NCBI GenBank assembly: GCA_034678545.1
Contig: JAXDBS010000029.1
Location: 62,001-126,000 of the forward strand
Origin: UBA5614 sp034678545
Lineage (GTDB): Bacteria > Cloacimonadota > Cloacimonadia > Cloacimonadales > Cloacimonadaceae
Reading direction: 5' to 3'
Length of the DNA: 64,000 nt
The notes under the pieces were generated by a model. The model did not search any database. It was not told the DNA's origin and saw only the letters and a program-made list of their open reading frames with translations. Shown piece by piece: positions 17,220-25,340 of this stretch. The position numbers were made by a program, and so were the translations under genes. Numbering within the stretch: the stretch's first letter is position 1; every line of letters starts with the position of its first letter.

Positions 17220-17254
17220 CGGCACCTGGTTTGGGGTGGAAACCCGGGGTGCCG
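17220..17254. other. Hairpin-forming inverted repeat upstream of the 148-aa gene
   Basis: CGGCACC ... GGTGCCG arms enclose a nested GGTTT/AAACC pair, so the RNA could form a stable interrupted hairpin in the gap between the DegT aminotransferase and the 148-residue gene. No T-tract follows, so it is not a classical intrinsic terminator. Confidence 0.45.
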
Positions 17255-17430
17255 GCCGGGATGTTGCCTGGTCAGATCTGGTCGCGATGTGGTCGCGCCT
17301 CCCCGCCAAAGGCCGGGAAAGGCAACCGTATCGCCACCGGAGATAAGCAGGAGGGGAAAGGAGGCGGTGATCCCATGGTAGGGGCAAAACCTGTCATCTG
17401 ATGTTACAAGGAGCGGATAAGGTAGCCTGC

Positions 17431-18537
17431 TCATTTGAAAAAATCCGCGATCGAGTCCGTGATCAGTTTGAAATCCGCTTCACTCAGGTCCGGGTAGAGG
17501 GGCAGGGTCACCAGTTGCTTCCAGATCTTCTCGGAGACTGAAAGTTCTCTGTACCAGGGCTTATACATGTCAAATAAGTGGTTGGGATAGTAATGCACGC
17601 CGGTGGTTATTCCATTTTTCAACAGTTCGGCCCGCAATAGATCGCGATTTTCAACTTTTATTACGAAATTGTGACAAGCGGGAAACATGTAGTCTTTTAG
17701 GGGGGGACACTTTATCTGTGGAAATCTTGAGAACTCATCTCTGTATCTATCAGACCAGTACCTTCTGCGCTCATTCATCCATTCCAACTTTTCAAATTGT
17801 GCCAGCCCTATGGCTGCAATGATATCATTCATATGATACTTGAATCCGGGCTCTGTGACATCGTAGAACCAGTCATAGCTGTTGCCCGCGCCGCGTTCAA
17901 AGGTGTCCTTGGAAATGCCCACCCAGCGCAGCCTTTTGATCCTGGCTGCCCACTCCTCGTTGTTGGTGACCAGCATTCCGCCGTCGCCGGTGGAGAGGTT
18001 TTTCACTGCCTGGAAACTGAAACAGCCGAAATCCCCGATTGAACCCAGCATATAATCCTTGTACTTACCTCCGCAGGCATGAGAGCAATCTTCAATAACA
18101 TACAAATCATTGGACCTTGCCAGTTCCATAATAGGGTCCATATCGCAGGCATAACCTCCGTAATGGACAACTATAATAGCCTTTGTTTTAGAGGTTATCA
18201 GCTTCTTTATCTCATCAGCAGTTACATTCAAATTATCAGGTTCGATGTCGCAAAATACTGGAATCCCACCATTATAGAGGATAGAATGATTAGTAGAAAC
18301 AAAGGTCATGGCAGGAGATATTACTTCCCAGCCTTTGATGTCAATGCATAAAAGGGCCAGATGCAGGGCCGCTGTGGCGGAATTCAGACCGAGGGCATAT
18401 CTGGTGCCAACATAAGCGGCAAACTTGCTCTCAAATTCTGTTGTCTTGGGACCCATCCCCCACCAGCCCGATTCTATCACTTTTTTAAGATACTTAATCT
18501 CTTTTTCATCGTGATATGGTTGATAGACAGGAATCAT
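17431..18537 (-). CDS. DegT/DnrJ/EryC1/StrS sugar aminotransferase (PLP)
   Basis: A 368-residue PLP-dependent aminotransferase acting on a nucleotide-linked keto sugar. The start IPVYQPYHDEKEIKYL and GWWGMGPKTTEFE (24-36) are typical of the family; Asp150 (VIEDCSHACGG) holds the pyridine nitrogen and Lys179 (FSFQAVKNLSTGDGG) forms the Schiff base. About 370 residues is the usual length. It is the last member of the deoxysugar group 17431-21691 and lies 13 bases after the 2,3-dehydratase. In this setting the product is likely a 3- or 4-amino-2,6-dideoxyhexose, but regiochemistry cannot be read. The region is more AT-rich than the flanking LegBC part. Confidence 0.88.
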   Translation of the reverse strand: MIPVYQPYHDEKEIKYLKKVIESGWWGMGPKTTEFESKFAAYVGTRYALGLNSATAALHLALLCIDIKGWEVISPAMTFVSTNHSILYNGGIPVFCDIEPDNLNVTADEIKKLITSKTKAIIVVHYGGYACDMDPIMELARSNDLYVIEDCSHACGGKYKDYMLGSIGDFGCFSFQAVKNLSTGDGGMLVTNNEEWAARIKRLRWVGISKDTFERGAGNSYDWFYDVTEPGFKYHMNDIIAAIGLAQFEKLEWMNERRRYWSDRYRDEFSRFPQIKCPPLKDYMFPACHNFVIKVENRDLLRAELLKNGITTGVHYYPNHLFDMYKPWYRELSVSEKIWKQLVTLPLYPDLSEADFKLITDSIADFFK

Positions 18538-18550
18538 AATCAGCTCCCTA

Positions 18551-19300
18551 TTATAGGACAGCCAACAGGCTGCGCATATGAGGATTTATATAATTATCCA
18601 AAAAAAGCATCTTTTTCAAGGTGCTGACTTGAACCCAACGGTAATTGTCATCAATATGGATATTGTCTGTTTTTTCAATTTCCACGATCATATATTTTAC
18701 CCTTTTAAGGTAAAACCTGCCGCCATCTTCGGGCAGCCACTGTGAATACAAGACTTTGGCATTTTCTTTACTGCCGTCAAAGTACTCGCAATATTTGGGT
18801 TTCTTGCCTCCATGCGCCTGGTTGAGATTGCTGTATGTTACCTGCAGGCTTGGTGATATAAGCACTTTGCCATAGTTGCCCGGTTCAAATTTCGCTTCAA
18901 CAAGATACTGATATATGTTACCCTGCATTCTTCTAATCAGGCCGGCTATACTGCTTTCCGTTCCCTGGTCAAACATGGGCTGCCTCCAGCCTTTCCCCGA
19001 TTCCCTTTGGTTAGTTTTAACATTAACACCAATTATTTTAAAGAATCCTCCCGATTCATGGACAATATTGCCGCTCGTTTCATCAAACGCCCATGGTTTT
19101 TCCAAAGCATTTCTTAAGCTGGTACGCTCCACCTCTGCAATGCATTGTTGTTGCCTGTCAATGATCCAGTCCAGCGTAGACTGGTATTCTGATGCGTTCT
19201 CCACCAAGTTTTCCAGATAGTTTTCCAGCTTTTCATGATTGATTTGCTGACCCTCTGTATTTAGGATTCTTTTTATAACTTCAGGCCAATCCACATTCAT
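18551..19300 (-). CDS. NDP-hexose 2,3-dehydratase family protein, half length
   Basis: The 249 residues match the NDP-4-keto-6-deoxyglucose 2,3-dehydratase family (EvaA/TylX3 type), which removes the C2 hydroxyl on the way to 2,6-dideoxy sugars. Diagnostic strings: GNIVHESGGFFKIIGVNV (about 77-94), WRQPMFDQG, YLVEAKFEPGNYGKVLISPS and LQVTYSNLNQAHGGKKP. Known members are about 450-480 residues and consist of two homologous halves; only one such unit is present here, with its own N- and C-terminal ends (ATG overlapping the previous stop, normal TAG-type stop). Either it works as a homodimer of single units or it has another function. It is flanked by a 3-ketoreductase-like gene, as expected for a dideoxysugar route. 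Confidence 0.8.
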   Translation of the reverse strand: MNVDWPEVIKRILNTEGQQINHEKLENYLENLVENASEYQSTLDWIIDRQQQCIAEVERTSLRNALEKPWAFDETSGNIVHESGGFFKIIGVNVKTNQRESGKGWRQPMFDQGTESSIAGLIRRMQGNIYQYLVEAKFEPGNYGKVLISPSLQVTYSNLNQAHGGKKPKYCEYFDGSKENAKVLYSQWLPEDGGRFYLKRVKYMIVEIEKTDNIHIDDNYRWVQVSTLKKMLFLDNYINPHMRSLLAVL

Positions 19301-20280
19301 CCTAACAATCCTGCCGCTATCATAATTCTCTCATAGAGGTTATGAGCCTGCAAAGCATCATCAATTGAAACTTCAGGCTGATTCCTTATCTGGCAGACGA
19401 GGTCATAAAAGCTTTGAAGTTGCGTTTTATAACCGTGTGGATCTTGTTCCCAAAAAATCGAATTGGTTGTACTATAAGCTTCATTATGCCCTGAATTACC
19501 AAAAAAGCAGGCTTCATCGCAGTTGCGCCCTATGAACCGGTTCCTTTCTTCATCAATAATTTGCCATTCCTCGTGCAGGCTGGCACTCCAGGAAGCTGTT
19601 GTATTGAATAACAAGCTGACGATGCTGCCCCTGTCATTTTGCATGGCTACTGCCAGGCTGATGCCGTTGGCTGAGCTATGATAGACAGCCTTGACCTCCG
19701 TTATTATGCCAAAGATGGCACAGACCAGGTCGCAATAATGGATCAGGTTGCTGAGGATCCCTTCTATTCCCGATTTCTTACCCTGCTGCGTCACGAAGTA
19801 AAAAGAACCGCATTCCGGAATGCCAAATTTGTTTTCGAGAGCCAACTTTTTGAACGTTAAAAAGACGGGGTGAAACCGCTTGTTAAAAGCTATCTGCAGG
19901 CGGTTTTTCTCCACTTGCGCCAGTCCCCCAAGTTCCTGCTTGATTGCTGTCGTGCTTGTACCAAGCGGTTTTTCACACAAAATGTATTTACCTTTTCTCA
20001 GGGCATGCGCGCAGATCATTGGATGCACATCCTGCCCGGTGGCTATCAATACTGCCCCGCAATCAGCCCTATCCAGCAAATCCCTGTAATCGCGATAAAC
20101 AGCAACACCTGGCAGAATGGATTGGATATAACTGATGTTTTCCTCATCCAGGCTGCTGATGGCTGAAACCTGGTAACAATATGATGATATGCGCGCGGAA
20201 GGATTATTCATAAGGGCCGGGATATGGGCTTTGATTGTGACTGCCCCGCAGCCTATTAATCCTATTTTAACTGTTATCAT
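19297..20280 (-). CDS. Gfo/Idh/MocA oxidoreductase (probable NDP-hexose 3-ketoreductase)
   Basis: A 327-residue NAD(P)-dependent oxidoreductase. The N-terminal Rossmann motif is KIGLIGCGAVTIKAHIPAL, and EKP (103-105, in LCEKPLG) is the family's conserved lysine motif. The C-terminal alpha/beta domain carries the substrate site (SNLIHYCDLVCAIFG). In deoxysugar pathways such enzymes reduce the unstable 3,4-diketo intermediate made by the 2,3-dehydratase. Its gene overlaps that dehydratase by four bases, which supports this pairing. myo-Inositol or other sugar dehydrogenase activity is the generic alternative. Confidence 0.82.
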   Translation of the reverse strand: MITVKIGLIGCGAVTIKAHIPALMNNPSARISSYCYQVSAISSLDEENISYIQSILPGVAVYRDYRDLLDRADCGAVLIATGQDVHPMICAHALRKGKYILCEKPLGTSTTAIKQELGGLAQVEKNRLQIAFNKRFHPVFLTFKKLALENKFGIPECGSFYFVTQQGKKSGIEGILSNLIHYCDLVCAIFGIITEVKAVYHSSANGISLAVAMQNDRGSIVSLLFNTTASWSASLHEEWQIIDEERNRFIGRNCDEACFFGNSGHNEAYSTTNSIFWEQDPHGYKTQLQSFYDLVCQIRNQPEVSIDDALQAHNLYERIMIAAGLLG

Positions 20281-20791
20281 GCTGCTTTATCCAATTTTGC
20301 AGGTATGCCTCTATGTTTTCCATCTTATAATCATACTGGTAATTGTCACCCAAATGCCAGGCGGGATTGCGGTAGTTTAAAATATAAGCAAGATCTGACA
20401 CCCCGTAATAACCGTGCGGATACTTGGATGGAAAACTGACGGTCAGGGATTTTTCATCAGCCTGGACCGGCAGTATAACCAGGTCATCAGGATTAATGGC
20501 AATATCCAGTTCGGACTTCATAATTATCTGCGGGTAAAATACCAGCAGCGCTTTACCAAGGATGCAGGAAACTGTGTCATACTTATAGGGATGAATATGA
20601 AATCCCTTGAACCTGCCGCTATAGACTGAGGAATAATATACCTGCTGAAAAGTCTCATCCCGACGGGTGGAGAATATCTCATCATTGCGGTTTAAAACAT
20701 CAACCAGGAATCCGTTATCCCGGCCTTTGGCATCCTTTGTCACAACTCTTCGGCATTCCTTGAGTTTAATCCATTCAGGTAAGTCAGGCAT
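20267..20791 (-). CDS. RmlC-like cupin sugar epimerase/isomerase
   Basis: A 174-residue cupin resembling dTDP-4-dehydrorhamnose 3,5-epimerase. The catalytic His region is KGFHIHPYKYD (62-72), and PHGYYGVSDLAYILNYRN (125-142) matches the conserved PHGF..SD...Y segment with a candidate proton-donor Tyr140. The lysine that follows the His in classical RmlC (QGKLV) appears replaced (YDTVSCILGK), so the epimerisation pattern may differ, for example single-carbon epimerisation or another isomerisation. It overlaps the oxidoreductase gene by 14 bases and follows RmlA, so it works on a dTDP-sugar of the same pathway. Confidence 0.78.
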   Translation of the reverse strand: MPDLPEWIKLKECRRVVTKDAKGRDNGFLVDVLNRNDEIFSTRRDETFQQVYYSSVYSGRFKGFHIHPYKYDTVSCILGKALLVFYPQIIMKSELDIAINPDDLVILPVQADEKSLTVSFPSKYPHGYYGVSDLAYILNYRNPAWHLGDNYQYDYKMENIEAYLQNWIKQHDNS

Positions 20792-20803
20792 TGTTATCCC
20801 CTT

Positions 20804-21691
20804 TTAGGATTGATAGCTAAGGTGGACAATTTCATTCTTTTCGATTTGCTCCAAATATGTTCTGTATTCAGAGGAAGGGATAGTACTGATCAAAGCCTGC
20901 AGCTCCTTCTTGGTGATGTAATTCATCATGTAGGCAGCTTCCTCTATGCAGCCGACTTTTAATCCCTGCCTTTTCTCCAGAGCGCCGATGAAAGTGGAGG
21001 CATCAAGCAGGGCCTGGGGTGTACCCGTATCCAGCCAGGCAATGCCTCTTCCCATCAATTTTACGTCGAGCTTGTTATCGGCAAGATACAGCTTGTTTAA
21101 ATCCGTGATCTCCAGTTCCCCCCGGGCCGAAGGTTTGAGCTTCCTGGCGTATTGCACCACCTCGTTGTTGTAAATGTACAGGCCCACCACGGCATAATTG
21201 GATTTCGGCTGCCGGGGCTTTTCCTCCAGCGATTTCGCTTTGCCCTGCCCGTCAAATTCAACCACCCCATATCTTTCCGGATCTGTTACGTAATAACCGA
21301 AAACGGTGGCTCCCGTGTTATCCTGCAATGCCGTGCGGAAAAAATTCAGGTTGCCGTAAAAGATGTTGTCGCCCAGGATCAGGGCGCATGCATCCTGCCC
21401 GATGAAATCCGCCCCGATCAGAAACGCTTCCGCGATACCTTTGGGCTCCGGTTGAAGCGCATATTGAATCCTCATTCCCAAATGCCTGCCGTCTTTGAAC
21501 AGCTTTTCATAGAAGGGCAGTGTTTCAGCATTGGATATTATCAGAATATCCCTGATCCCGGCCAGCATCAGGGTAGAAAGAGGATAGTATATCATCGGTT
21601 TATCATATATCAGCGTCAGCTGCTTACTGTAACATAGCGAGGTGGGATACATGCGCGAGCCGGCGCCGCCGGCTAATATTAGGCCTGTCAT
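20804..21691 (-). CDS. rfbA: Glucose-1-phosphate thymidylyltransferase
   Basis: Makes dTDP-glucose from glucose-1-phosphate and dTTP, the entry step of dTDP-deoxysugar synthesis. The 295 residues are the family's normal length. Signatures: LILAGGAGSRMYP (4-16), KQLTLIYDKPMIYYPLSTLM (23-42) and LGDNIFYG (106-113) with metal-binding Asp108; EEKPRQPKSNYAVVGLYIY and WLDTGTPQAL complete the set. The next enzyme, RmlB (dTDP-glucose 4,6-dehydratase), is not recognisable in this window, so it must be encoded elsewhere if the pathway is intact. The gene lies 57 bases after the lipoprotein gene and leads the deoxysugar block. Confidence 0.92.
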   Translation of the reverse strand: MTGLILAGGAGSRMYPTSLCYSKQLTLIYDKPMIYYPLSTLMLAGIRDILIISNAETLPFYEKLFKDGRHLGMRIQYALQPEPKGIAEAFLIGADFIGQDACALILGDNIFYGNLNFFRTALQDNTGATVFGYYVTDPERYGVVEFDGQGKAKSLEEKPRQPKSNYAVVGLYIYNNEVVQYARKLKPSARGELEITDLNKLYLADNKLDVKLMGRGIAWLDTGTPQALLDASTFIGALEKRQGLKVGCIEEAAYMMNYITKKELQALISTIPSSEYRTYLEQIEKNEIVHLSYQS

Positions 21692-21748
21692 GATGGAGTA
21701 CTCTCTGGTTTTGTCATTTACCGTCTCATAGCAATAGATTTAATGATA

Positions 21749-23299
21749 TCATTCAACTCCGGCCGCTGCGATCCTGGAACCCCTGATAGGGAGATAGTCA
21801 ATAACCGCCGCGATGGGCCAATCCGGATGATTGGGATCACCGCCAAAATCGCTCAGGTCCCAGATCAGGTCATTGATCGCCGCGGTACTCGACGTTCCCC
21901 AGTAGTTGTTTTTGGCATCCAGGTGGATCGTATCCGGGGTATAGAAAACTGCCGTTGTCTGGACAGCGTATTCTGTGCAGTCCAAATTGTTGAAATTGGC
22001 CGTGAAATGCGAATAGAACCAGTTGGTCTGGGAGGTGTTCAGGATTCCGTTCACGGCCTGGATGTCGCAGTACTGGATGCTGGTATTGCTCCGGCCCGAG
22101 GTGTTGATTGCCAGTTCCGCGTTCACAAAGGTGCAGTGGCTGATGGTGCCGGTGGTTTCATACCAGTTGTAGATGCCGATGGCGGAGCAGTTCCGGAAAT
22201 AGCAGTTGCTGATATTGGCGTTCCGGCAGGTTTTCTGGCTGATGCCGACGGGGCAGTCCACTATGATCAGCCCGGTGCTGGCCAGCGTGTCGCAGGTTGT
22301 CGCGGTAATGGCGCCCTGCTCGGTCTCGCTGGAGCGGATTACGTTGCAGTTGCTGACGGTTACATTGTCCGCGTCGGTAAGCTGCAGGCCCAGGGTCATG
22401 TCCCTGAGGATCAGGTTGCTGATGTCAAGGTTATCGCTCCGGATGTGCCAGCCCAGTTCAGTGTAAGAGGTGATCAACGAGCTCAGCCGGTTCTGTCCGA
22501 ATCCGGCCAGGTTGGTGCAGTCGATCTCATAGAACTTTTGGATCGCGCCGGCAGCCAGGGCCGCGGTCGCGTACATGCCGTCCGCTGAGGTGATGCGGGC
22601 ATAAGAGTCCCCCTCCCCCGGAGTGGACAGGCTGCCGTAAAATTCCAATCCCGCTCCGGGGTTGGCCCAGATATAGGCGGCGGGACTGATGGTTGCGTCT
22701 GCCGTAACGGTCAGGTCATCAACGATCAGGTAGCTGTGGTCGGTCTTGAACTCCAGCGCACTGCTGACAAAACCTTCCAGTTCGGTCGCCGGATAGAGCT
22801 CAACCGAGTTTCTGGGCTGCAGGATCTTCTGCCTGGATGAACCCTCGGTCAGGGCATTGTCCCCTTCCGAGATCTGGAAGCCGCAAAAATACCGGACCCC
22901 CCAACCCTGCTTGAGGATGACTGCGTTGTAGCTGCCGGTTTTAATGCCGTTCAGGCTGAAGGATCCGTCCGCCTCAGTAATGGCCGTCTTCACCGGGTTC
23001 TGCAGCCGGTGGTCGAATTCCGTCTGCTGGGTGATGATCACCCCGACAGAGGGATGCTCGGCGTTGAGCTGGGCTATCTCCGGGTTCAGGCCGGCGTGCT
23101 CGTACAGCGCGACTGTGACACCGCCGTAGTCAGCCGGGTCCAGGGCCGGGTTACCGCTGTCATTGTTCAGAATGACGCTGCCCTGCAGGGAACCCGTTTT
23201 ATGGGAAGAGGAGGGACTGCAGCCGGCCAGGAACAGGGCACAGGACACGGTCAGCGCCAATAACAGGCTGGCCTTCAGCCTGGCGGAGTAAGGTTTCAT
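21749..23299 (-). CDS. Lipoprotein with right-handed parallel beta-helix
   Basis: A 516-residue lipoprotein: a basic N-terminus, a hydrophobic stretch and the lipobox LAGC at about residues 24-27. Next comes a carboxypeptidase-regulatory-like beta sandwich (GSLQGSVIL ... ITEADGSFSLNGIKTGSYNA). The bulk of the protein is right-handed beta-helix coils (ISNCYFRNCSAIGIYNW; ISHCTFVNAELAINTSG; IQYCDIQAVNGILN), ending with a NNYWG motif common to such helices. The ATG at 23299 has GAGGAG seven bases upstream. It opens the minus-strand polysaccharide operon. Beta-helix proteins there can be lyases, C5-epimerases or surface binding proteins; no catalytic pattern is clear. Confidence 0.82.
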   Translation of the reverse strand: MKPYSARLKASLLLALTVSCALFLAGCSPSSSHKTGSLQGSVILNNDSGNPALDPADYGGVTVALYEHAGLNPEIAQLNAEHPSVGVIITQQTEFDHRLQNPVKTAITEADGSFSLNGIKTGSYNAVILKQGWGVRYFCGFQISEGDNALTEGSSRQKILQPRNSVELYPATELEGFVSSALEFKTDHSYLIVDDLTVTADATISPAAYIWANPGAGLEFYGSLSTPGEGDSYARITSADGMYATAALAAGAIQKFYEIDCTNLAGFGQNRLSSLITSYTELGWHIRSDNLDISNLILRDMTLGLQLTDADNVTVSNCNVIRSSETEQGAITATTCDTLASTGLIIVDCPVGISQKTCRNANISNCYFRNCSAIGIYNWYETTGTISHCTFVNAELAINTSGRSNTSIQYCDIQAVNGILNTSQTNWFYSHFTANFNNLDCTEYAVQTTAVFYTPDTIHLDAKNNYWGTSSTAAINDLIWDLSDFGGDPNHPDWPIAAVIDYLPIRGSRIAAAGVE

Positions 23300-23611
23300 A
23301 ATGGGCTCCTCGGGTAAAGCCGGCCGATAGGCCGCGCTTCGCCCCATGGCTTACAGAAGATAATTGTAAGCTGTTAACATGCTTTTCTTTATGCTTTGTC
23401 ATCGGCTGGCTGGCTGATCCCGCTTACGCGCTTGGGGTCCACTCGCCCTGTGCCTGTGATAAAGATGTTAAGTGCAGGCTGCTACTGCGTTAACCCGGTC
23501 TCTAAATTTCATCCTCTGCCTGCGCTGGCGGTTCTGCCGCTTCCGGCATCCAGGCCGATCCCGGGCCAATCAAGCCGCCCTTGCATGTCTGGGCATTTTC
23601 CAATTCATATC

Positions 23612-23640
23612 CTTATCGCCGGATTGGCCTTATATGTCAA
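23612..23640 (-). promoter_or_regulatory. Probable sigma70-type promoter for the minus-strand operon
   Basis: Read on the minus strand: TTGACA (23640-23635), 17-base spacer, GATAAG (23617-23612), preceded by an A-rich tract (23641-23652) that could act as an UP element. It would start transcription near 23605 toward the lipoprotein gene and the whole 23299-1 operon. Confidence 0.55.
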
Positions 23641-23831
23641 TTGTTTTTTTTCCGCTCCCGGAATGCCTGCCTTCGGTTAACGGCCGCCGGGGAAACCGGA
23701 TGGAACATAAAGTACAGACACTGGATAAACAACCGCCCCGTTAACTCCGCCATACCTTGGGATAATACCCGAAAGCCCTGCGCCAGCCCCGCCGGAAACG
23801 TACACTCAGAAACGGGGGAAACAAAAAGCTG

Positions 23832-23860
23832 TTGACAGATAGCTGTTGCCTGAAAATAAT
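23832..23860 (+). promoter_or_regulatory. Probable sigma70-type promoter for the plus-strand operon
   Basis: TTGACA at 23832-23837, 17-base spacer, AATAAT at 23855-23860 (five of six consensus bases). The predicted start is about 24 bases before the amidotransferase ATG, with the AGGAG ribosome site in between. Confidence 0.6.
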
Positions 23861-23890
23861 AAATCAACTCAATACGCTTAGGAGCGCTGC

Positions 23891-25033
23891 ATGGATAAAA
23901 TCGAGAGATGCACCCGGTGCCTGATTCCGAGGACGCTGGAAAACGTCAGTTTCGACGCAGAGGGGGTCTGCAACCATTGTCGCAAGTATGAGCAGGATTT
24001 TGCCGGCTGGGAGCAGATCAAGGACAGGAAGAAACAGGAGTTCGAGCAGATCCTGGACCGGGCCCGGAAACTGAAGCGCCCCTATGATTGCCTGGTGCCC
24101 CTTTCAGGCGGCAAGGACAGCACCTATGCCCTTTACCTGTCCTCCCAAGTATACAAGCTGCATACCCTGGCCGTCACCCTGGACAATGGTTATTTATCCC
24201 AGCCTGCCCGGGACAATATCAGAAACGCGCTGGCCAATTGCAGCGCCGACCATGTCTTTTATACCCTCAACCGGGAAAACTCCGCCGAACTTTTCAAAAC
24301 CTTCGTGCAGCGCACAGGAGATTTCTGCAACGCCTGCATGCGGGGCATCAACCACACCATTGAAACGGCGGTCGAGAGCTACAGGATCCCGCTGGTCATT
24401 AAAGGCTCCGGGCGCCGGGTGCAGTACATATCCCAGATGAAAGGCATCTCCCGCCTCAACACCCCCTCCTACTTCGCCAATGTCCTGAAAGGCACCCCAG
24501 CCTATGGGAAATACGGATACCTGGCCGGACACAAGTATAAGCTGGAGTTTCAGAAGATCCTCGGCGGCCTGGCCGATATCCTGAAAGTGCCCCGCGTTTC
24601 GCTCATGCGGCTGTATCCGCAGCACATCGGCCTGTATGACTACATCTACCTGCCATACACGGAGATCGTATCCATCATCAAACGGGAAATGGGCTGGGAC
24701 GACGGCAGCAAGGCGGTCGAACACCTCGACTGCGAACTGCACGACGTCCCCTTTTACAAGACAACCCTGGAGAAACCCAAGCTGGGAAAAAACACCCTGC
24801 ACAGCAGCGGCCTGATCCGGCAGGGCATACTCACCCGCGAGGAAGCCCTGGCCCTGGAGGAACAGGAGATGGCGGATAAAAGCATCCCCCCCGAACTGCT
24901 GAACTTCCTCCAGGACAATGGCCTGACCTATGAGCAATACGTGGATTATGTAAGGAACTCCGACCGCGGCAGATTCGAACCCAGGCTCCAGGTCATCGCA
25001 CGGGAAATCTATCACAGGCTGAGAAAATACTGA
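23891..25033 (+). CDS. N-acetyl sugar amidotransferase (WbpG/PseA-like, PP-loop)
   Basis: A 380-residue PP-loop ATPase of the WbpG family, which converts an acetamido group on a nucleotide sugar to an acetamidino group using ammonia. The N-terminus has a zinc-ribbon-like CxxC pair (C7/C10 and C27/C30), the ATP-binding SGGKDS lies at 72-77, and CNAC at 146-149 resembles the catalytic cysteines of related PP-loop enzymes. In Pseudomonas the ammonia comes from HisH/HisF-like partners (HisH2, HisF2); neither is visible nearby, so partners may be the housekeeping HisH/F or lie outside. AGGAG sits six bases before the ATG. First gene of the plus-strand polysaccharide operon. Confidence 0.85.
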   Translation: MDKIERCTRCLIPRTLENVSFDAEGVCNHCRKYEQDFAGWEQIKDRKKQEFEQILDRARKLKRPYDCLVPLSGGKDSTYALYLSSQVYKLHTLAVTLDNGYLSQPARDNIRNALANCSADHVFYTLNRENSAELFKTFVQRTGDFCNACMRGINHTIETAVESYRIPLVIKGSGRRVQYISQMKGISRLNTPSYFANVLKGTPAYGKYGYLAGHKYKLEFQKILGGLADILKVPRVSLMRLYPQHIGLYDYIYLPYTEIVSIIKREMGWDDGSKAVEHLDCELHDVPFYKTTLEKPKLGKNTLHSSGLIRQGILTREEALALEEQEMADKSIPPELLNFLQDNGLTYEQYVDYVRNSDRGRFEPRLQVIAREIYHRLRKY

Positions 25034-25340
25034 TAGACTGGCTTTCATGCCCATTAGTATGGCAGGATACGAAGTAACACAAGATGACAGTTGACAACTT
25101 GACCACCAGACCGTGAGGGGAAGGAACAAGTGCGGATAGCGTATGCCGTCAATCTGCTTGGAGGCATCATGCTAAGAGCAAACTCAATAACAACATTGAC
25201 AATATGGGAACTGATTTGTTTGGGGCTGTTGGATTCAGCTTATCAGAATCCCCAAAAAACACACTGACTTAGAAAGTGTTAGCTAAGAGCAGATAAGCAA
25301 AGAAAAGGCAATGCTCAAATAGATTAGCCGGAGACTTAAT
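25034..25340 (+). other. Intergenic gap before the dlt-like cassette
   Basis: A 307-base stretch, clearly more AT-rich than the amidotransferase gene before it. Apart from the short frame at 25130-25267 I see no RNA gene, terminator or convincing promoter. The junction may mark the left edge of an acquired block that runs to about 30430. Confidence 0.4.
25130..25267 (+). pseudogene. Short open frame, possible gene remnant
   Basis: A 45-codon frame starting at GTG (RIAYAVNLLGGIMLRANS...) with a purine-rich AGGGGAAGGAA upstream. The first dozen residues look like the first strand and loop of a GT-B glycosyltransferase, but the frame ends soon after. It could be the remains of a deleted glycosyltransferase between the amidotransferase and the dlt-like cassette, or just a chance frame. 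Confidence 0.25.

Larger units (their letters stand above)
23300..23890. other. Divergent intergenic region between the two halves of the polysaccharide locus
   Basis: A 591-base gene-free region with a promoter on each strand (23612-23640 minus, 23832-23860 plus). The minus transcript would carry a leader of about 300 bases before the lipoprotein. It contains a small stem (CTTAC ... GTAAG, near 23352-23372) and otherwise no feature I recognise. No match to the JUMPstart/ops element was seen. Confidence 0.6.

Noticed and set aside
23352..23372. CTTAC...GTAAG stem upstream of the lipoprotein as a terminator
   Set aside because: A five-base stem with a long loop and no T-tract is too weak for a terminator.
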